NCBI RefSeq assembly: GCF_000004825.1
Contig: NW_008805068.1
Span: forward strand, 992,001 to 1,056,000
DNA: 64,000 bases
Direction: 5' to 3'
Source: Heterostelium album PN500
Lineage: Eukaryota; Evosea; Eumycetozoa; Acytosteliales; Acytosteliaceae
The notes below the pieces were generated by a model. It was given only the letters and a program-made list of their open reading frames with translations, had not been told where the DNA came from and made no database searches. Both the position numbers and the translations under genes were made by a program. Positions 34,513 through 46,940 of the stretch are shown piece by piece. The stretch's first letter is position 1. Each line of letters starts with the position of its first letter.

Positions 34513-36592
34513 TTATTGATGATCTAAATCACTGTTATCATTTGTGTTGTTGAACTTTGAGTTAAATATACTATCTTTGATATTCTTCTTTTCCTGTCGC
34601 TTTGTCATGATCTTTGATGGCGCAAATACCTTTTTGTTGGCTGGACGTATTCCAACACCTTTGGATCTTGCCGATTGCTTATCGAATTGGCTGACAACTT
34701 CTTCGTATCTACCATCACCAAAGTCAGTGAGTGGTGGCAGCTCGACAATCTCTCCTTTCCTATCGATCTTCAACTTTGCCAACATACGATTCGATATCTT
34801 GGCATTGGGATTGATTCTAACTCTTGGCAGTCCTTGTCTAGTCATAGGTCCATCGATCTTCTCCAGCATGTTTCTCTTTAGGAGTATCTGTAGTACCGAC
34901 TTTCTTTCCAATCGATCTTGATGTCTCTTTTCATCGTCAACCTTATCAACGAGTGGTTCACTTTCACCATCGACATGGCCTTCCTCCTCTTCACTACCGT
35001 CAGCAACATCATCTTCTTTCCATGGTCCAGGTATCTTTGAGTAGTTTATCTGTTTCGACAAGAGCTTCTCAATGTTCTTAATGAGATGTTGTTCATTCAG
35101 TCCAACGACACGCTGACCAACTTCAAATACCAACTTCTCTTTCGATACGAAGCTGAGTGAGAATCCCTCTTTTCCTTGACGACCTACTCTACCGACACGA
35201 TGAACATAGTCCTCCGATACGTGAGGAACGTCAAAGTTGACAACAGCATCCAAATCTTCGATATCGATACCACGTGCCATAACATCGGTTGCAACAATCA
35301 CCTGGAATTCATTACCATCTTTGAATTGTTGTACCGTTTCCACTCTCTTTGCTAGCGACATATCAGCATGAATTGGTAATGCCTTAATACCTTCCTCTCC
35401 CAACGATTTAACTAAATTATCAACTCTTTGTTGTGTTCTTGCAAATATCAATACTTTTGAATTCTATTTTTATTAAAAGTGAAATATAGAAAAGTTAATT
35501 AGTATATATTAGTTTGTATGTTTCTTTAGATAAACTAGTTAATATTTACCTTTAAAGATGTTTTTCCACCTCTTCTAAAGAAATATAAAAGTAAACTACG
35601 TTTCTTACGATGATCTATCAGGTAGAAGTGTTGACGAACTTCTTTTGGTGGTTGTAGATCTTTGTTGAAATTCTCCATGATGTGATATGGTGAGAAACGC
35701 GTTATTAGGTCATTGTGTTTCTCAAAGTTGATGGTTGCAGAGAACAAAGCAGTTTGCATTCCATTTCTGTTTTTATGAGCGATGAGTGGCATCGAATCGA
35801 ATATCTGTTTGACATCCGGGAAGAATCCATAGTTGAAGAGTTTATCGAATTCATCGAGTACCGTCATGTGCACTTGACGCAGACTGAGATTACCTTTACT
35901 GAGTTGCTGTAGAATGGCACCTGTAGTTCCAACTAAAATATCGACACCGCTCTTTATCTTTTTCTCCTGAGTGAACTCACCGACTCCACCGAATATATTT
36001 ACAATCCTAATGCCATCCATATACTTTGAGAGTTGTTCAATGTGTTCTGTCACCTGAATGGCCAACTCTTTACTTGGAACAATAACCAATCCAATTGGAT
36101 CAAATCGATTCAACTCTTTTGTATTAATAATTGGGATTTTTAATTTTGTTGTTGTTGTTTGAATAACTACTTCCGCCTGACCATTTTCCTCTTCTTCTTC
36201 TTCTGCATCTACTTCTTTATCTTCTTTTTGTTGTTGATTATTATCTTCTTTATTTATATTATTATTTATGATGTTTTGTTTTACTGTATTGACAATATGT
36301 AGTAGTGGAATTGAATATGCAGCAGTCTTTCCATTTCCAGTCTTTGAAGATGCCAGTACGTTTCTGTTATCTAGTATATGTGGAATGATTGCAGTTTGAA
36401 TATCGGTTGGCTTTACCCAATCTGTATCTTGAATGGCTTTCCACAGAGGTTCTTCCACTCTATCTTTAATCTTTCTCCAAAATCTGTTTTGTTCTTTGTG
36501 AAATAGTTCATCAATCGATACCGAACCATCTTTATTATTTTTTACTCTTATATTATTGAAATCTGATTTTGTACAATAAGTGTTGTTAAAAC

Positions 36593-36625
<33 letters not shown>

Positions 36626-36818
36626 AAGTACCTATATTATTACTATATCTATTATTAAATAAACTACTTGTATTTACTATATTATTATTATTAACACCAA
36701 CATTGCTATTATTAATACTACTATATTTAAAAGGTAATGACAATTGTGTAATTGAACATTTTAAGTTTAAACTAGAAAATGTAGTTGATCTACTTATATA
36801 TCTATATAAGCCACTCAT
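34513..36818 (-). CDS. DEAD-box-like RNA helicase, probably mitochondrial
   Basis: Exons 35550-36818 and 34513-35463 give 739 residues. The N-terminus (MSGLYRYISRSTTFSSLNLK) is basic and Ser-rich, like a mitochondrial presequence, followed by Asn runs. Helicase motifs: a Q-type region (WVKPTDIQTAIIPHIL), motif I SSKTGNGKT, motif Ia VIVPSKELA, motif II DEFD in place of DEAD, motif III SAT, motif IV region KVLIFARTQQ, motif V TDVMARGIDI and motif VI HRVGRVGR. An acidic insert lies in domain 1 (EVDAEEEEEENGQ). The C-terminal extension is basic. The family unwinds or remodels RNA; a mitoribosome role is inferred only from the presequence. The Asp of the changed motif II Walker B is kept. Confidence 0.85.
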
Positions 36819-36950
36819 CGCTACAATCAATGATCAATCATCTAATGAGTAATTTAACACATCCCTAAAATAGTTAAAAAAAAAAAACGAAGTGAAACAC
36901 ATAAAAATTTGTCGTTTTTTCATTTTTTTTAATAAATATTTAATCGATGA

Positions 36951-38329
36951 TTATATTTCATTTGCTTTTATTTTGTTTCTATAGGTTTCCATTATTCTTG
37001 CCATTGCTCTAAGATTATGTTGTGTTGCAAGTGTGTAAAATATTTGTTCGTTTGATTTGTAGAGATGATGAATATAGGCTTTAGAGTAGTTTGTGCATGT
37101 CGGACAATCGCATGTCTTGTCGATTGGTTCATCGTGTTTTGTTTTGTATTCGCTTTTTGTAATGAGGAATCTTGTGTTGTCCTGTAGGATAAGTGCACCG
37201 TGACGTGCTGCTCTCGTGGGATAACTAGAGTCGAATGTATCGATACCCAACGGCATCAATCTCTCTATCGATTCCAAGTCGCCGATGCCAAGTAGATGAT
37301 TGGGTCGCTCTCTGGGCAGCAACGGCATCAGCTGATTCAAGAGATGATGCATTTCATCACGATCCTTTCCAATCGATCCACCGATTGCCATTCCGTCGAA
37401 TGGGAGACTCGAGAGATACTCTGTGCTCTGCTTTCTCAGTTCCATATCGACACCTCCGTGAATAACAGCATAGATAGCTTGCTTTCTCGGATCGGCAAGA
37501 TGTGCCAGTAGCGACTGTGCTTCCCAGTGGTGAGTACGATGAAGAGAGTCACGAACTCGCTGTGCATCCAAGTGGTAGGGTGGTAGCTCGTCGAACGGAA
37601 TGATAATATCGGCACCCAATTGCTTTTGATAGCGAATCGATGTCTCTGGTGTCAAGAGAATTCGTGATGCTGTTTTATAGCTTTTGAAAGCAACACCTTG
37701 GTCGGTGATCGATTCGATCGAACCCGGATATTGTTTTCCAGACATTCCTTTCAATTCCCGCTTTGTCAACTCTAGTGATCTCACATTAATGTCACTCTCA
37801 TCGATTGGAGTTGACTCTGCGTCGATTGGCATCGATTGATCTCTGTCGGGATGTCCCATACTGAATACTTGGAAACCACCACTGTCTGTAATGATAGGAC
37901 CGTTGTAGTTGATAAACTTATGTAATCCACCGACTCTCTCGATTAAATCCAGATCTGCATTCACCAACATATGATAGGTATTTACAAACATTAGCTGTGT
38001 TCCTTGTTTTCTAGTGGTTTGTGGATCGACAAACTTTATTGATCCAACCGTTGCAACGGGAACAAAGTTTGGTGTTTCTATACTATTCTAATATTCAATA
38101 ATAGTTGTTATTAATAATAAAACAAAAACACAAAGAATAAGAAACAAACTTACATTCCATTAGGAGTTGTAATATTGGTTACTCTAGCACTCGATTTTTT
38201 TGACTGATGAATCACATTGAATTTAAAGTGATCTTGTTTTATGATTGGAAACTCTGATGGATCTCTCAAAGGTTGAGTGTAAAGACTATTTTTTTTTGAT
38301 CTTAGTAAACAACTTGATACTCTGAACAT
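36951..38329 (-). CDS. tgt: tRNA-guanine transglycosylase, chlamydia-like type
   Basis: Exchanges the wobble guanine of GUN-anticodon tRNAs for queuine or a precursor. Exons 38154-38329 and 36951-38082 give 435 residues. Motifs: NTYHMLVNADLDLIERVGGL, ITDSGGFQVFSMG with the catalytic Asp, AIYAVIHGGVDMELR, DGMAIGGSIG, HLLGIGDLESIERL, GIDTFDSSYPTRAARHG with the nucleophile Asp, and the zinc site CDCPTC with a later His pair. FKSYKTASRILLTPETS, the FDELPPYHLD box and FDSSYPT differ from the eukaryotic QTRT1 form (FDCVFPT, LDDV) but match, as I remember, the Chlamydia Tgt. The N-terminus is basic and may target mitochondria. An insert of about 55 residues follows DSGGFQVF. Confidence 0.85.
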
Positions 38330-38508
38330 TATTATTAAAATCGAATATTATTCATTAGTTGTTTGGAATAGTAAGTAATTTTGATGAATGAAAAAACGAA
38401 ACTAGATTTTTTTTTTTTGTTTTTTTAATTTTTTTCTTTTTATTATTTTAGTTCATTTACAATAATAAAAAAAAAAAGATAAAACACTATCATTATTTTT
38501 ATTTATAG

Positions 38509-41500
38509 CTAAATTGAATCACTCATCAATTTCGATCTTTCAGCTTGAATGGTATCTAAGACCTGTTTTAATCTTTTCATTTTTAATGGTTTGACAATGA
38601 AATCTACATTTTACATATAATTAGTTAGTATATATATAATAAAGGATCTCGAGGTTGAATATTATATTTAACTATTTACCATCCATTCCCATAGATTTAC
38701 AAAAATCTTTTGAGCCATCGAGTACAGTAGCAGAGAGTGCAATAATGATGACTTTTGGCTTGTTTGTTATCTGTTCGAAAGATCTTATCATAAGACTCGA
38801 TTGAGCACCATCACAATTTGGCATTGTCAAATCCATGAATATTAAATCGTATTGTCCTTCTTTGTATTTATTATATCCTTCATTTCCATCTTCTGCAACA
38901 TCACAATCGTATCCAAGTTTCTTTAGTTGCATAGATATAACTTTTCTATTTACAGCATTATCTATAGATTTGATTATTTAAATTATTAGTAAATTATCAA
39001 TTACAAATCAAATCCAAAGAGTAATTTACACATTACCTTCTACTAATAATATTTTTAATTCATTATCTTTAAATCTATCAAAGAGTTCCATTGATGATTT
39101 TCTACTGCCATTCTCGTATTGCATCAGATTCTGATAGCCAATGTTGTTCTCCCAGTACTGTTGATTCAGTATCTTTGAAAGATTGATGGTGGAGAGTGGC
39201 TTGGTGAGTAGGATAAACTTCCTTTCCTTTGGTACCAACTTTGAATTTGCAAAACTAGTGACCAACATCACTTTGATGTTTGTATGTTGGTAGAACTCTG
39301 AGGTGTCCTGTGCCAATTTGATGAAACTATTGATATCCTTGTGCTCACGATGCACCAACATAATCATTGTCAAGAACTGATTGGCAAAGAGACACTGTGT
39401 CCAATGATTGCTTTGCTTCATATAGAGTGCGTCTTCCAACTGCATCGATTTCACCAATTGCACTTTGATATTGTTGAGTTGTTCGATCTTCTTTATCATT
39501 ATCTTTCCACCAAACGGATAGTCATCCACCAGAATACAGAGATTCGAAGTTTGATTGCTCTCGACTGGCATGGGTGGAGCCATTGCATTGGCAAGATGCA
39601 TTTCCGTAACTTCCTTGAAGATTGCTTTGATTGAGAATATCGAACCTTTGCCAGGTTGACTCCAGTCGAGACTGACATCGCCATCCATTAGCTTGGCAAG
39701 TGGCGAACAAATCGCCAGTCCCAATCCGGAACCACCATACTTCCTGGTTGTTGAGCTATCCAACTGTGAGAATGGTTCAAAGAGCATATCTCTCTTTTCA
39801 GGCTCAATACCAATGCCAGTGTCTTGAATGGATACACATATCTGTACAGTTCCACGCTCTCTAGACACCACAGAGATATGACCAAAAACATGACCCTTAT
39901 CAGTGAACTTGATAGCGTTATGTCCAATATTCAAAATGATTTGTCTGAGTCTATTTGGATCACCAATCAACTTTGTTGGAACATCTTTCTCAAATAACAA
40001 GATTATTTCAATCTTCTTATCCAATGATATCGACAGAGTATTAAATACACCTTCAATACAACTAAATTTCAATGTCAACATTTTAGTAAATATCATGAAT
40101 TAAATTTACATGTTTCTAAACAAACTTACCCAATAAAATCAAACTCTATCATCTCCAACTCTAATTTAGATGCTTCAATCTTTGAGAAATCCAAAATATC
40201 AGAAGTAATCGATAGAAGTAACTCTCCCGATTTGTAAATGGTATCGGCAATTTCATATTGTTCTGGATTTAACTTTGATGTTAACAGCATCTCTGCCATA
40301 CCAATAACACCATTCATCTAAGTTGTATTATTAATATTAATACCAATTGTTCAGCTTAATTTTAAACAATATGTATGTTGTTGTTACTTACAGGTGTTCT
40401 TATTTCATGTGAAATAGTAGCAAGAAATTTAGATTTCATTTGAATCGCTTTCAACGCTCTATCTCTTGCTTCCACCAACTCTTTGTTCTTACAGGATAGT
40501 TGGTGATTCACCTCCTCCAGAGAGTGTTGAATCTGCTTACTCTCGGTGATGTCTCTAATCACTACCATAATACCCAATGGCATTCCATTCTGATCGAATA
40601 TCTCGCGAAGTGAAACCTCCGTAAAGAACTCCTTGTCATCCATTCTGGTGAGAGTGATCTCCTTGACAACGGTATCTTTAGTACCACTCTTTATCAAACT
40701 ATGCAACGCCTGATAGATCTCTTCCTTTCCCTTCTCAAACATCGATATATTCTTACCGAGACACGTCGAATCGAACCCCATAATCTGGTTGATCGCACCA
40801 AACTCTCTTACAATAACACCTTGATTATTTACAAGAAACATACATGATGGGAATTGATTCAATATAATCTCTGACAAAATCAATTCTTCTCTAACTAAAA
40901 TAATAGTATAATAAAATAATAATGGTTAATTTCAAATTGTTTTGGATGATATATATCAATGATTCATACTTTTTCTTCCTTCTAATTCAGATGCAGCTCT
41001 ATTGGAGATTACTGCTAGCATCGATGAACTTAGAAGACCAGTATTGATCGGATATTCTCCCATGATAAAGATATGGCCAACTGCACCACCCATGGGGCCA
41101 ATAAGTGGCACTCCAAGATATGACTTTATATTGTTATCCGTTATGAAATCATCTTTTGGAAATACCTCTGGAAGTCTAAGAACAATCAATTGATAGTTTT
41201 AAAGATAATGTTAGTTGTTGGTTAATATTTATTTATTATGTTTGTTTTGTAATAACATACTTTTCATTCCAAACCATTACTTTCTTTTCACTATATAATT
41301 TACCACATGGAGTATCGTTCAATAGAATACTTCTGTTCTCCAAGATAGTTGATTTTTCACATAGAACAAGTGTTACTGCATGTGAAGGTGACACTTGTTG
41401 ACATACACCAGCAAACTTTGCTTTGAAGACATAACATAGCTGTTTAGACATCATCTGAAAGAAATCCTCGGCAGTCGATGTACTGAACTCCACAATCATA

Positions 41501-43354
41501 TACAATAGATTTTCATGAATCTTTCTCTCGACTTCATATAAAGTATGCTTTACAATAAATCTGTTTTGTTTTGTTTTGTTTTTAGTATTGGAACTGAAAT
41601 TGATTATTTGGATAGTTTTTTACTTACTTTAAAATTAAACTTTTTAATAACCATTCCATTTCCATTTGGGAGATGGGTTCGATTTGAATCTCTCCACAGA
41701 GTTGGTGGGAGTATAGAGGAATACGCATCGTTGTGTTGTTTTCAAGGTATGGTGCGGAATCTTGTTTCGATTGAAGCGAACCCGATGGATATCGCTCGCC
41801 TGCACATCCATATTCACCGTTTTGAAATTGGAGAATGGTGCTCATCTCGACGTTGCCCGGGTTGATCTCAGAGATGGTGATTCTCTTCTCTGTACCAAGA
41901 AACTTGTTGAAACAATTGATTACCGTTGGAAAGAAAGCGTCACGCGATGAAGTTACAATACTCTCGAAACACTCGAGCTCTGAGAAATTGATAGTGACCT
42001 GTGAAGAAAGACATGGTGATAACTCGAAATTCAACAGTCTCTTTCTTGTATTTCCACCGCTATTATTATTATTAATCGATGAATCACTACTACTACTACT
42101 ACTATTATTATTACTATTATTATTTATTGTTATATTATAATTATTATTAATAGTACTACTTGGACTATTATTAATACTATTATTATTATTATTGTTAGGT
42201 GGATTATTATTATTTTTATAAATACTATTATTATTATTACTATTACTATTAATATTATTATAATCAGATGTTGACATATTTAAAGGTGACATTGGTTGGA
42301 ATGAAGATAAATTTATACAAGGTGAAGATTTACTATGTCTATTGGCTAGTGAATTAATACTATTGGTTTTGTTTTGATTTGTTGTTGTTGTGTTTGTGTT
42401 TGTGTTTGGACTTAAATAGTTGGTTTTTGGTGTTGTAAATGAAAATGGAATAGTGTTGGTTGTTATTGTGTCTAGTGTTGCGGGTGGTTGTTGTTGTGTT
42501 TGTGTTTGTGTTTGAGGTGGTAGTGGTGGTATCGATGTGAGGGGTGGTGAAACTTTTGATAGGTTGATATTGTCGATTCGCAATGGCGAAGGAGTAGTAA
42601 CACTTCTAGGCATTTCAGATGAATAGGAATCCATTGGTGTAGGCATAGAAGCTGATGATTCTACTACCTCTCTAGTTGGCATTGTAGTTGTTGTTGTAGT
42701 TGCTGTTACTGCCTCTGGATTGGTTGATGCAAGTGGCGGAGTTAAGAAAATAGACGATGAATCCATTAGCTCCATTTCGAAATGGTAAGCACTACTACTA
42801 CTATCACAGTTTATAGATGATGAAGATGTGATTGATATATCCATATTCTCTTCTTCGTCATTATTGTTATTACTGTTATTGTTTTTGTTGTTATTATTAT
42901 TGATGTCTTCTTCTTTGTCGTCGTCGTTGTTGTTGTCAATGATTACTCCAGGTTCTGATTTATCAATAATGTTGTTGTTAGTGTTATTACTATTGTTGTC
43001 TTCGAATATATAGTTGTTGGTATCGACATTGTCATTATCATTGTCATTATCGTTGGCACTGGCACTACTACTGCTACTACTGCTGCTACTACTACTTGTA
43101 CTATCGGTAATACTATTGATATCTTGAAGGAATATGGTAGTAGTACGATTATTAATATTTGTAGATGTTGTTGTTGCAGATGATGATGCAGCACTATCAC
43201 CAATTTTGGAATTCAAATCTATAGATTCATCTATGATACTAGTGATTTTAATGCCCGTAAAAATATGGGATGGTGTAGTTGGTGTAGAACTGTTTGAGTT
43301 GGGAGTGTATTCCGTGCTTGTCAAAGGTGGAGTCAAACCACCAAATTTATCCAT
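38509..43354 (-). CDS. Hybrid histidine kinase (GAF-PAS-HisKA-HATPase-pseudoREC-REC)
   Basis: Eight exons (41628-43354, 41261-41560, 40970-41175, 40392-40894, 40130-40317, 39037-40061, 38680-38961, 38509-38603) join in phase to 1441 residues. Order: about 430 low-complexity residues (Asn, Ser, Thr runs); a possible GAF-like module (445-575); a GAF-like domain (590-740); PAS (about 760-870); coiled coil and HisKA with phospho-His in [18 protein letters not shown]; HATPase with the N box ([10 protein letters not shown]), [15 protein letters not shown] and GSGLGLAI; a receiver-like domain without its phospho-Asp; then a true receiver with LLVEDNAVNR and FMDLTMPN. No membrane helix is seen, so a cytosolic sensor is likely. 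Such kinases feed phosphate to RdeA/RegA-type relays in Dictyostelium. Which dhk gene this is I cannot say. Confidence 0.88.
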
Positions 43355-44981
43355 TTTTCAATGAATTTTTGCGATTTTTTAATTTATTTACCAATATTGG
43401 GAGTTGTTTTATTATTATTAAAAGACAAGTGTTTTTAGGGTGAAACACCTCTTTTAATTATCATTATTTTCAAACTAGACTTCAATGATAATCTTATTAA
43501 AATAGGAATATATAAATATTTTTCCAAAAAATTTTAGTTTTTATATAAATAGGATATTAAATTGGAAATAATTAATTCCAAAAATATAAATAAATATTTA
43601 CAATAATAAAATGGTATTTTGTTTTTTTTTAAAAGTTTTAAATATTTTTAATTTTAGAAATTAGAAAGTGTGGTTTTAAACAAAAGTTTGAATATATAAA
43701 TTTAAAGAGAGGTGGTGTGGAACAACACTGTTTTAAAAATAAAATAAAAGGGTATTTTTTACACCAAAATTAACTAATCTTAGATTCAATTGAATTCGAA
43801 ACTTTTTTTGTTTGTAAGAATTATGTAAAAAGAAAATATATTCTATCTTTACTATAAATATGATTGATTAATAATAATATTGTAATGTATTAAGAATAAA
43901 TAAATTTGACAATATACAATTTTTAACATTTTTTGAAAAACATAATAAAAAAAATATGAAAAAAATAAAATAAAAAAAAATATGATATATTATTATATAT
44001 CTGGAATTTGGTTTTCTGTTGAAGTAAGTTTGTACTTTATTAAACACCAACTGAATTGTGCTTGATGAAACTATCAGGGAGTGGTGATGAAGGTTAATTT
44101 TGTTTTAAAAAGTGTCGTTTGGAATTCTAAAGTATTAAAAAAGTAGAGAGTACAGAAACTGAATAAAAACATTGAGGATAAGTATCGGTGGATGAATACA
44201 AGGTGCGAATAGTTTAAATTAAGTTGATAGTTTCAAGATTGTTTTTCAAAAAAAGAGGATATCAGAATTGAGATTACTTTAGTATCAATTTAAACAATTG
44301 GCTGTATGGCCCAGAAGCAAGGTTCTATCTAAAAAAAGAATATCAAAAAAAAAGAATTACAAACATCACTTCTCAATAGTTCAGAAGTTGAAGAACTACC
44401 TATTACAATTGGCCATCTTTATGATTGAATTGAAAAATTTGAAAATGAAATGAAAACAACAAAAACAAAACATGAATGTTCATATTTTAATTTACTTTTA
44501 TGGAAATAATTGTGCACAAAATTAGTCGATTCGAATTTTATCATTATTAAATATGTGTGAAGGGTGGTTGTTGTCTATAGACCTTTATTATTCTGATTTT
44601 TTTAAGTTCGTTTATTAAATTGGATAGTCGACCATTATTTATTATTTTATTTTTAATTATTTTGTTGTTTGTTGTTGTTTTGATAATTTCAAGTACCTTT
44701 TCCTTCTCCCCTCCTTTTGTTTTTTGTGTGCAATTTTGTTTGTTTGTTTTTGTGAATGAGAATCGAACCAACATAAAAACAAAATCATCAAGAATTGCAA
44801 TCTAGAAGAGAGAGATTTAGGTATGTTTTGAAATTTTAAATTATATACATGGTGTTGTTGATTTAATCGGTGAATATTTGTTGATGTAATATAATACTTT
44901 CTATATATGATGTATTGTGGTGTGAATTTAGAATTACAGAAATCGGTATAAATGTACATATATATATATTTAAGATCAGTT
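43355..44981. other. Intergenic region, A+T-rich
   Basis: About 1.6 kb between two minus-strand genes, holding the hybrid-kinase promoter on the left. I looked for hidden exons on both strands and found none. Two TGATGA hexamers near 44064 and 44087 lack a matching D box and stem. A direct octamer CAATTGGC occurs at about 44296 and 44407. Confidence 0.5.
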
Positions 44982-46940
44982 TTATCTTGAACTGACAGAA
45001 AACATTTCGATAGAGTCTGTGCCATTTATATGATCGTCACGGTGAAACTCTGAATTTTCATTCTCTTTTGGATCTGACTCTATACTTTTACTCTCAACAA
45101 CAAAATTAGTTGAAATAGTATCATTTTCAACCAATGCTGCTGAACTACCATCCAAAATAATATTCTTATTTTCATAGCTGTTATTGGATGTTAATTGATT
45201 ATTAATATTACTGTTACTGTTATTATTACTACTGTTATTTTGATCTTGATTATTTATACTAGTATCAATATCTATATCGTTGTTGATACTTCCATTTTGA
45301 TTGTTTGGTTGATCTTTATTGTCTTCTGACTATAAATATATTTTTATTTAAATTTGAAAGAAAAGAAAATGAAAGAAAAAAAAAGGTTAATTATCATGTT
45401 TTGATTGATATATATATTTTTTGATCAAATAAAATATATAAAGATAAATTCTTAAATAGAAATAGTTGTAATATAGATATAATATAATAAGTAAATAATT
45501 ATTTATTAATTACATATTCGGGTTTTGGAGGTTCGCTTTGATAGTAGTCAGCGGATTTCTCTTGTTCTTCCTTTGCTTTCTTCTCTGCCTCCTCAGCCTT
45601 TCTCTTCTTGCGATCTCTTATCAAGTAGTAGGCACAGATAACGATTAAAACTATTTCCTGGACTGCTGTGGCAAGATATGGGAACCTAGAATTATGTGAT
45701 CTATTTGTTAGTATAATCTTTTCTTTAAAATCACAACTTTCTTCTTTCTTGTTTCCTCTTGTCAAAAGAAAAAAAAGGAAAGTTAAGTTATCTTTTTTCT
45801 ATAGTTCATTCAATTTACCATGTAATCCATGATTGAGATAGTGAGAGTTGGAAGTAACAAACTAACAATGCACCTGGTACTTGAATACAGAGAGATACCA
45901 AACTGAGGCTACCGATTTCATCGGAGATCCAAGTTGTGTAGATTTGTGGTAACCATTGGAAGAACACTAGAATCGCTGCCATGACACCCATTGCAAATGC
46001 ATAGCCAGAGAGTTCGTTAGACTTTGAACCGTAGCTGTAACACAGTGCAACACCAATACCAAAGAAGATAACAGTTGCTATGTTTGTACCCCAGAAGAAT
46101 GGCTGACTGTACCAATCCATACGAATAAAGAATCGCTCGATCTTATTGTTACCCTGTTGCAAGAGGAAAGAGTCTGGTGAGAGTTCACGCTTTCCTTTCT
46201 TTGAATCGTGATTCTCATTTTGCAAGAACGGTGTAGACGATCCGCTGCTGCTGGCAGACGACGATCCACTTGTCGAACCGTTTGGCGAGCTATCGCCACT
46301 TATATTGACCTGCTGCTTCTCTGGTGCTTCAGCATCGGCCGGTGCATTCAACACTCCCTGAGCCTGCTTACTCTTTGCATCGGCAATAGCAGATAAAGGT
46401 GGCAGTTTTGGTCTGAAAATAACATACAAAGCAAAACTATTATAATATAGATTATATAATTAAGTTAATATTGTTATTCTATTTCCAACATCTACCTTTC
46501 TAAATAATAGTATCTAATAATCTGATAATTACATTAAACCTGTAGTTACAAAAGGAACAGCCATCTGTACGACTGGCAATAGATTCTCAAAGCAAACCCA
46601 GTGGGTCATCCAATCGTGGCAACATTCGAAAACGAACCAATTCAAAAACAAACTGTTCAAAAACGTTCCCATACAATTCGCATAGTTGAACCAACAACTA
46701 ATTACAGATAGACCTTCGACATTCTTTCTGAAAATCAGCACAAGAATCTGAAACAAGTAGTAAAAAATAAAGAAAATATTTAGTTGATGTCTTTAAAAAA
46801 AAAAGATAATTTGAATGTAATTAAGACATTCATACCTGTGGTAAAAAGGAAAGGAAAATACCAATCGATAGCAGGAATCCCAATACAATATCGGATGTTG
46901 CAAAATCTGTTGTACAGACAAACTTATTGGCACTACTCAT
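44982..46940 (-). CDS. PQ-loop repeat membrane transporter-like protein
   Basis: Five exons (46836-46940, 46533-46747, 45819-46412, 45514-45685, 44982-45329) join in phase to 477 residues. Two PQ-loop units are seen: FLSFLPQ then ILVLIFRKNVEGLSV, split by intron 1 right after the PQ pair, and FFQWLPQIYTTWISDEIGSL, matching the SWEET/cystinosin/PQLC superfamily. About seven hydrophobic helices can be traced, with a Ser/Gly-rich loop between the units (near residues 110-190). The tail is basic (RDRKKRKAEEAEKKAKEEQ), and the last exon adds 115 residues rich in Asn, Ser and Asp without a membrane segment. Family members export amino acids or sugars from lysosomes or ER; the substrate here is unknown. 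If intron 4 is retained the protein ends early at VINK. Confidence 0.8.

Noticed and set aside
44060-44165. Two TGATGA boxes followed by CTGA, C/D snoRNA-like
   Set aside because: There is no terminal stem beside either box, so this looks like chance in A+T-rich DNA.
44745-44850. GGTTCGATTC, a tRNA B-box-like string on the minus strand
   Set aside because: The T stem has a mismatch, and no D arm or acceptor stem can be formed upstream. No tRNA was found elsewhere in the window either.
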